Positions 6,046 to 9,040 of a stretch of 9,040 bases of DNA are shown here, piece by piece. Below the pieces are notes generated by a model. It was not told the origin of the DNA. It saw only the letters and a program-made list of their open reading frames with translations, and ran no database searches. Positions within the stretch are counted from its first letter, which is position 1. Every line of letters starts with the position of its first letter. The DNA is from Deltaproteobacteria bacterium (GTDB lineage: Bacteria > Desulfobacterota > Binatia > DP-6): assembly GCA_005879245.1 (NCBI GenBank), contig VBLA01000018.1:1-9040 (forward strand), written 5' to 3'. The translations under genes and the position numbers were made by a program.

Positions 6046-7704
6046 GTGGCGGCGCCGCTGCTGGTGATCGGCCTCGACGGGGCGACGCTCGACCTCGTCC
6101 GGCCGTGGGTCGAGGCGGGACGCCTCCCGGTCCTCGGCAAGCTCATGCGGCAGGGGGCGTGGGGCCGCCTCCGCTCCACGATCCCCGCCGCGACCTTCCC
6201 CGCCTGGACCTCGCTCGTGACGGGCGTCAACCCGGGCCGGCATGGCGTCCTGGACTTCACCCAACGCATCCCGGGGACGTATCGCGTGCGCTTCGTGAAC
6301 GGCAGCTACCGGCAAGCGCCGGCGGTCTGGACGCGGCTGTCGCGAGCGGGCCGGCGGGTCGCCGTCGTGACCGTGCCCGCGACCTATCCGCCCGAGCCGG
6401 TGGCCGGTGTCATGGTGAGCGGCTTCGAGAGCCCGCTCACCGCAACGATCGACGGGTCCTTCGTCCACCCGCGGAGCTTCTATCCCGAGCTGCGGCGCCT
6501 GGTCGGCCGCCTCCCGTTCGGCGATTTCCAGCAGTTCAGCCCCGGTCCGGGGTGGCATGAGCGGGCGCTCGAGAGCCTGCTCGACGGGATCGCGCGCCGC
6601 ACCGTGCTCGCGCGCGCGCTGCTCGCCCGCGAGCGCTGGGACGCGCTCATGGTCGTCTACGGGGCCTCCGACACGGTGGCGCATCACTTCTGGCGCTTCC
6701 ATGATCCGTGCTCGCCCCGGCACGTCTCCGGGCCGTTCGCCGACGCGATCGGTCGCGTCTACGAGGCCCTGGACGCGGCCATCGCGACGCTGGTGGCTGC
6801 CGCGCCGGAGCACTCCGCGGTGGCGGTCGTCTCCGATCACGGCAGCGGCGGTGCGGGCGAACGTGTCGTCCATTTGAACCGCCGGCTGGCGGAATGCGGC
6901 CTGCTCGCCTTCCGTCGGGATACCGGCCAGCGTGTCGCCAGCCTCCTCCGTGCGGGTGCACTGCGGGCCGTGCCGATCCCCCTGCAGGCGCGGCTGCTGC
7001 GCCGAGTGCCCGCAGCTGCCGGGCGGGTCGAGGGAATGCATCGCCTCGGTGGCATCGATTGGGGTCGGACGCTCGCCTATTCGGAGGAGCTCGACTACCA
7101 CCCCCACGTCTGGCTCAACCTCTCCGGCCGTGAGCCGTCAGGTATCGTCGCGCCGGCCGCCTACGAAGCGACGCGCGCCCGCGTCATCACGGCGCTTGCC
7201 GACTGGCACGATGGGAGTGGGCGCCCGGTCGTGCGCCGCGTGTGGCGGCGGGAAGAGATCTACCGGGGCCCGTTTGTTGACCGTGCTCCCGACCTCCTGC
7301 TCGAGCTTGCCCTCGTGGACGGCTACAGCAGCTCATGCCTGCCGAGCGACGGGCCCGGACCGGCGCTTCGCCCTCTCCTCGCCGCGGAGTACGGTGCGGG
7401 TCGGGGGCGCGGGATGAACGGCGCGCACCGCCCCGAGGGCCTCTTCGTCCTGGCAGGCGCGGGTGTCCGCCCCACGGGCGAGCTGCCCACGGCCGACATC
7501 GTCGACGTTCTCCCGACCCTCCTCACCCTGGCCGGAATGGAGGTCCCTCTCGAACTCGATGGGCGACCGGTCACTGTCGCACTGGCAGAGACGCCGCGTT
7601 TCGCCGCCGACCCGCTCGCCGGCGACTCGCCCAACCCGGCGCCCTTCGATGCCACCGAGACGCGCGAGCTCGCGGCGCGGCTCGCAGCACTGGGCTACCT
7701 CTAG
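6046..7704 (+). CDS. Alkaline phosphatase family hydrolase (type I phosphodiesterase/nucleotide pyrophosphatase-like), no signal peptide
   Basis: GTG 6046 is chosen as the start. It is 7 bases after the preceding stop, and the protein then begins AAPLLVIGLDGATL, the usual first strand and metal site of the family. The frame stays open upstream to 5827, but only as a shadow inside the sulfatase-fold gene. The protein is 552 residues. Key residues: D11 (GLDG), Thr50 nucleophile in ATFPAWTSLVTG (the closest match to the classical TFPNH...TG motif in this cluster), D209/H213 (SDTVAHHFW), D264-H265 (VSDHG), H461 (NGAHRPEG). The site looks complete, so an active phosphomonoesterase or phosphodiesterase is likely. 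Residues 337-377 carry the block shared with the hydrolases at 1 and 2266. There is no signal peptide or membrane helix, suggesting a cytoplasmic enzyme unless the start is wrong. The tail (LAALGYL) resembles that of the preceding protein. Substrate unknown; the glycosyltransferase gene follows after 5 bases. Confidence 0.88.
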   Translation: MAAPLLVIGLDGATLDLVRPWVEAGRLPVLGKLMRQGAWGRLRSTIPAATFPAWTSLVTGVNPGRHGVLDFTQRIPGTYRVRFVNGSYRQAPAVWTRLSRAGRRVAVVTVPATYPPEPVAGVMVSGFESPLTATIDGSFVHPRSFYPELRRLVGRLPFGDFQQFSPGPGWHERALESLLDGIARRTVLARALLARERWDALMVVYGASDTVAHHFWRFHDPCSPRHVSGPFADAIGRVYEALDAAIATLVAAAPEHSAVAVVSDHGSGGAGERVVHLNRRLAECGLLAFRRDTGQRVASLLRAGALRAVPIPLQARLLRRVPAAAGRVEGMHRLGGIDWGRTLAYSEELDYHPHVWLNLSGREPSGIVAPAAYEATRARVITALADWHDGSGRPVVRRVWRREEIYRGPFVDRAPDLLLELALVDGYSSSCLPSDGPGPALRPLLAAEYGAGRGRGMNGAHRPEGLFVLAGAGVRPTGELPTADIVDVLPTLLTLAGMEVPLELDGRPVTVALAETPRFAADPLAGDSPNPAPFDATETRELAARLAALGYL

Positions 7705-7709
7705 CGCCG

Positions 7710-8891
7710 ATGCGGGTCGCGCTCGTGATTGCCGGCGCGTACCCGGCGCTCCGCGGCTCACAGGTCCTCGTGCAGCAGCTTGCCCGTGGGCTCGCGGCGC
7801 GTGGCCATGCGGTCCACATCGTGAGCTATGGCGCGCGGGTGGCCGAACGCCCGGGGCCGCGCCCTGGCCGTCTCGGGCGCGACCTGCTTCTCGCCGTGCG
7901 CCTCTGGAGGCGGGTCCGCTATGAGGCAATCGAGGTCATCCACGCGCACAACTATGAGGCGGCGATCGCGGGTCTCGTCGTGGCGGGCCTGACCGGTCGC
8001 CCGCTCGTCTACCACGGCCACAACGCTCTCGCCGAGGAGCTCCCGACGTATTTCCAGAGCCGGCTCGGCGGGCGGTTCGCCACCGGCCTCGGCCGGTTCC
8101 TGGACGGGCAGGTGCCATGTCGGGCCGACTTCTGCATCGCCGTCACCGAGGAGCTGGGTGAGATGCTGAGACGCCGGGGGGTTCGTGCGAGTGAGATCGC
8201 CTCCCTGGCGCCGACCGGACCGCCCGAGGAACGACGGGAGCATCCCCCGCGGCGTCCCTCGACCGGGCTCGTGTGCTACGCCGGGAACCTCGATCGCTAC
8301 CAGAACCTCGACCTCCTGCTGCGCAGCTTCGTTCGCGTGCGGCAGCAGGTTCCGGGCACCAGCCTCGTGCTCGTCACCCACGCGGCGCCCGGCACGTCGC
8401 TACCGGCCCCGCCGGACCTGTTGCAGGGGGTGGAGGTCGTGCACGCTCGGTCCTATGCTGAGGTGCAAGAGCGACTCGCCAGCGCGGACGTGGCCGTGTG
8501 CCCGCGGGTCGAGCGCTCCGGGTTTCCGATGAAGCTGCTCAACTACATGGAGGCCGGTAAGGCGATCGTGGCGTCCGCGGCCTCGGCGAAGGGGCTGGTC
8601 GATGGGGTCACCGGCCGCGTGGTGGCGGATGGCGACGGGGAGGCGTTCGCGGCGGCCATCGTCGCGCTCCTCCGCGATCGAGCCGAACGCGAACGCCTCG
8701 GCGTGGCGGCCCGGCGTGCCGTCGAGAGCCCGCAGGCGTGGGAGCACGGCCTGGATCGCATCGAGGAGATCTACAGACGGGTTTCGCAACGGGTTTCGGC
8801 GGTGCGTCGCGGCGCCGCGTCGTGGCGGTCGCGTGTGGTGGGCAGGCGGCGCGCGCCGGTCTGCCCGCCCGGCCTCAACGTGGTGGAATGA
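7710..8891 (+). CDS. Glycosyltransferase, GT4-type (GT-B fold)
   Basis: Complete, 393 residues, a normal GT4 length. The ATG lies 5 bases after the preceding stop; the frame is open further upstream but shows no family similarity there. The N-terminal acceptor domain starts MRVALVIAGAYPALRGSQVL, the glycine-rich loop typical of GT4, followed by LARGLAARGHAVHIVSYG (24-41), IHAHNYEA (77-84) and YHGHNALAEELPTYF (101-115). The C-terminal nucleotide-sugar domain shows YAGNLDRYQNLDLLL (190-204), then RVERSGFPMKLLNYMEAGK (266-284), with E268 and K275 in the donor-binding region. The second Glu of the classical E-x7-E signature is not at its expected place, where N278 is found, as in some GT4 branches. 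The last 35 or so residues (from 359) form a basic, Ser/Arg-rich tail. It probably acts at the cytoplasmic face of the membrane, adding a sugar from a nucleotide donor to an envelope glycan or lipid; donor and acceptor are unknown. Confidence 0.9.
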   Translation: MRVALVIAGAYPALRGSQVLVQQLARGLAARGHAVHIVSYGARVAERPGPRPGRLGRDLLLAVRLWRRVRYEAIEVIHAHNYEAAIAGLVVAGLTGRPLVYHGHNALAEELPTYFQSRLGGRFATGLGRFLDGQVPCRADFCIAVTEELGEMLRRRGVRASEIASLAPTGPPEERREHPPRRPSTGLVCYAGNLDRYQNLDLLLRSFVRVRQQVPGTSLVLVTHAAPGTSLPAPPDLLQGVEVVHARSYAEVQERLASADVAVCPRVERSGFPMKLLNYMEAGKAIVASAASAKGLVDGVTGRVVADGDGEAFAAAIVALLRDRAERERLGVAARRAVESPQAWEHGLDRIEEIYRRVSQRVSAVRRGAASWRSRVVGRRRAPVCPPGLNVVE

Positions 8892-9040
8892 ACGACCGCC
8901 CGCGCATCGCGGTGACGATGGGGGACGCGGCCGGCATCGGCCCGGAGATCATCGTCAAGGCGCTTGCCGGGCCGACGGTGACCGAGCGCTGCATTCCCGT
9001 CGTCCTCGGCGAGGGAGGGGTGCTCGAGCGCGCCATGGAC
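8888..9040 (+). CDS. pdxA: 4-hydroxythreonine-4-phosphate dehydrogenase family protein (PdxA-like), 3'-truncated by window edge
   Basis: The first 51 codons are visible, starting at an ATG that overlaps the glycosyltransferase stop as ATGA. The protein begins MNDRPRIAVTMGDAAGIGPE and continues IIVKAL. This is the diagnostic N-terminus of the PdxA family, whose standard form is TMGDPAGIGPEI. PdxA oxidises 4-phosphohydroxy-L-threonine with NAD(P)+ in the DXP-dependent pyridoxal phosphate pathway, in the cytoplasm, using a divalent metal. Here the usual proline after GD is alanine (residue 13). Paralogues acting on other phosphorylated sugar acids (PdxA2-like, D-threonate/D-erythronate catabolism) also start like this, so the symbol is tentative. 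Metal-binding histidines lie beyond the window. Translational coupling to the glycosyltransferase is likely. The family call is strong; the exact substrate is not resolved. Confidence 0.85.
   Translation, partial: MNDRPRIAVTMGDAAGIGPEIIVKALAGPTVTERCIPVVLGEGGVLERAMD

Noticed and set aside
4218..6269. Very long open frame on the minus strand (683 codons) opposite the sulfatase-fold gene
   Set aside because: It mirrors the third-position GC bias of the plus-strand genes, shows no recognisable domain, and is rich in Arg/Gly/Val as expected from an antisense shadow.
7335..7709. Upstream extension of the glycosyltransferase to 7335
   Set aside because: The added 125 residues overlap the preceding hydrolase and are low-quality Arg/Gly/Pro sequence. 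The GT4 N-terminus begins exactly at ATG 7710.
8777..8798. Two copies of ACGGGTTTCG spaced 12 bases apart near the end of the glycosyltransferase gene
   Set aside because: There are only two short copies inside coding sequence, encoding similar RRVS/QRVS residues. This is not enough to call a repeat element.

Overview
The window is GC-rich (visibly well over 60%, with G or C at most third codon positions). It reads as a single plus-strand gene train with almost no intergenic space. The base composition, a lipoprotein signal in a secreted hydrolase and the protein families fit a high-GC Gram-negative-type bacterium, such as a deltaproteobacterium-like, Binatota-like or Rokubacteria-like soil lineage. 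The exact phylum is inference and cannot be fixed from this sequence.

Layout, all on the plus strand: (1) the 3' part of an alkaline-phosphatase-superfamily hydrolase, bases 1-1240, entering from outside the window; (2) a CobW/COG0523 (G3E) GTPase, 1248-2234; (3) a long lipoprotein phosphatase/phosphodiesterase, 2266-4281; (4) a membrane-anchored sulfatase-fold protein, 4282-6038, split into two reading frames by an apparent -1 frameshift near 4450-4505; (5) a leaderless phosphatase/phosphodiesterase, 6046-7704; (6) a GT4-type glycosyltransferase, 7710-8891; (7) the 5' end of a pdxA-like dehydrogenase gene, 8888 to the window edge. Gaps are 7, 31, 0, 7 and 5 bases, followed by a 4-base ATGA overlap. 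This suggests co-transcription. No promoter or rho-independent terminator could be recognised, and no stretch over 300 bases lacks a gene. No tRNA, rRNA, CRISPR array, insertion sequence or phage gene was seen.

The distinctive feature is four alkaline-phosphatase-superfamily enzymes in one cluster. Three (genes 1, 3, 5) belong to the type I phosphodiesterase/nucleotide pyrophosphatase-like branch and share a long internal block. The fourth (gene 4) is a sulfatase-fold enzyme that lacks the cysteine needed for formylglycine. They appear to sit in different places: lipoprotein (3), inner-membrane anchored (4), and probably cytoplasmic (5). With a glycosyltransferase next door, the most economical inference is a set of enzymes that adds, removes or remodels phosphate-containing groups on an envelope glycan or lipid. 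No substrate can be read from the sequence. The CobW GTPase, a family containing metal chaperones, lies among metal-dependent hydrolases and may serve them. The pdxA-like gene may simply be a metabolic gene sharing the transcript.
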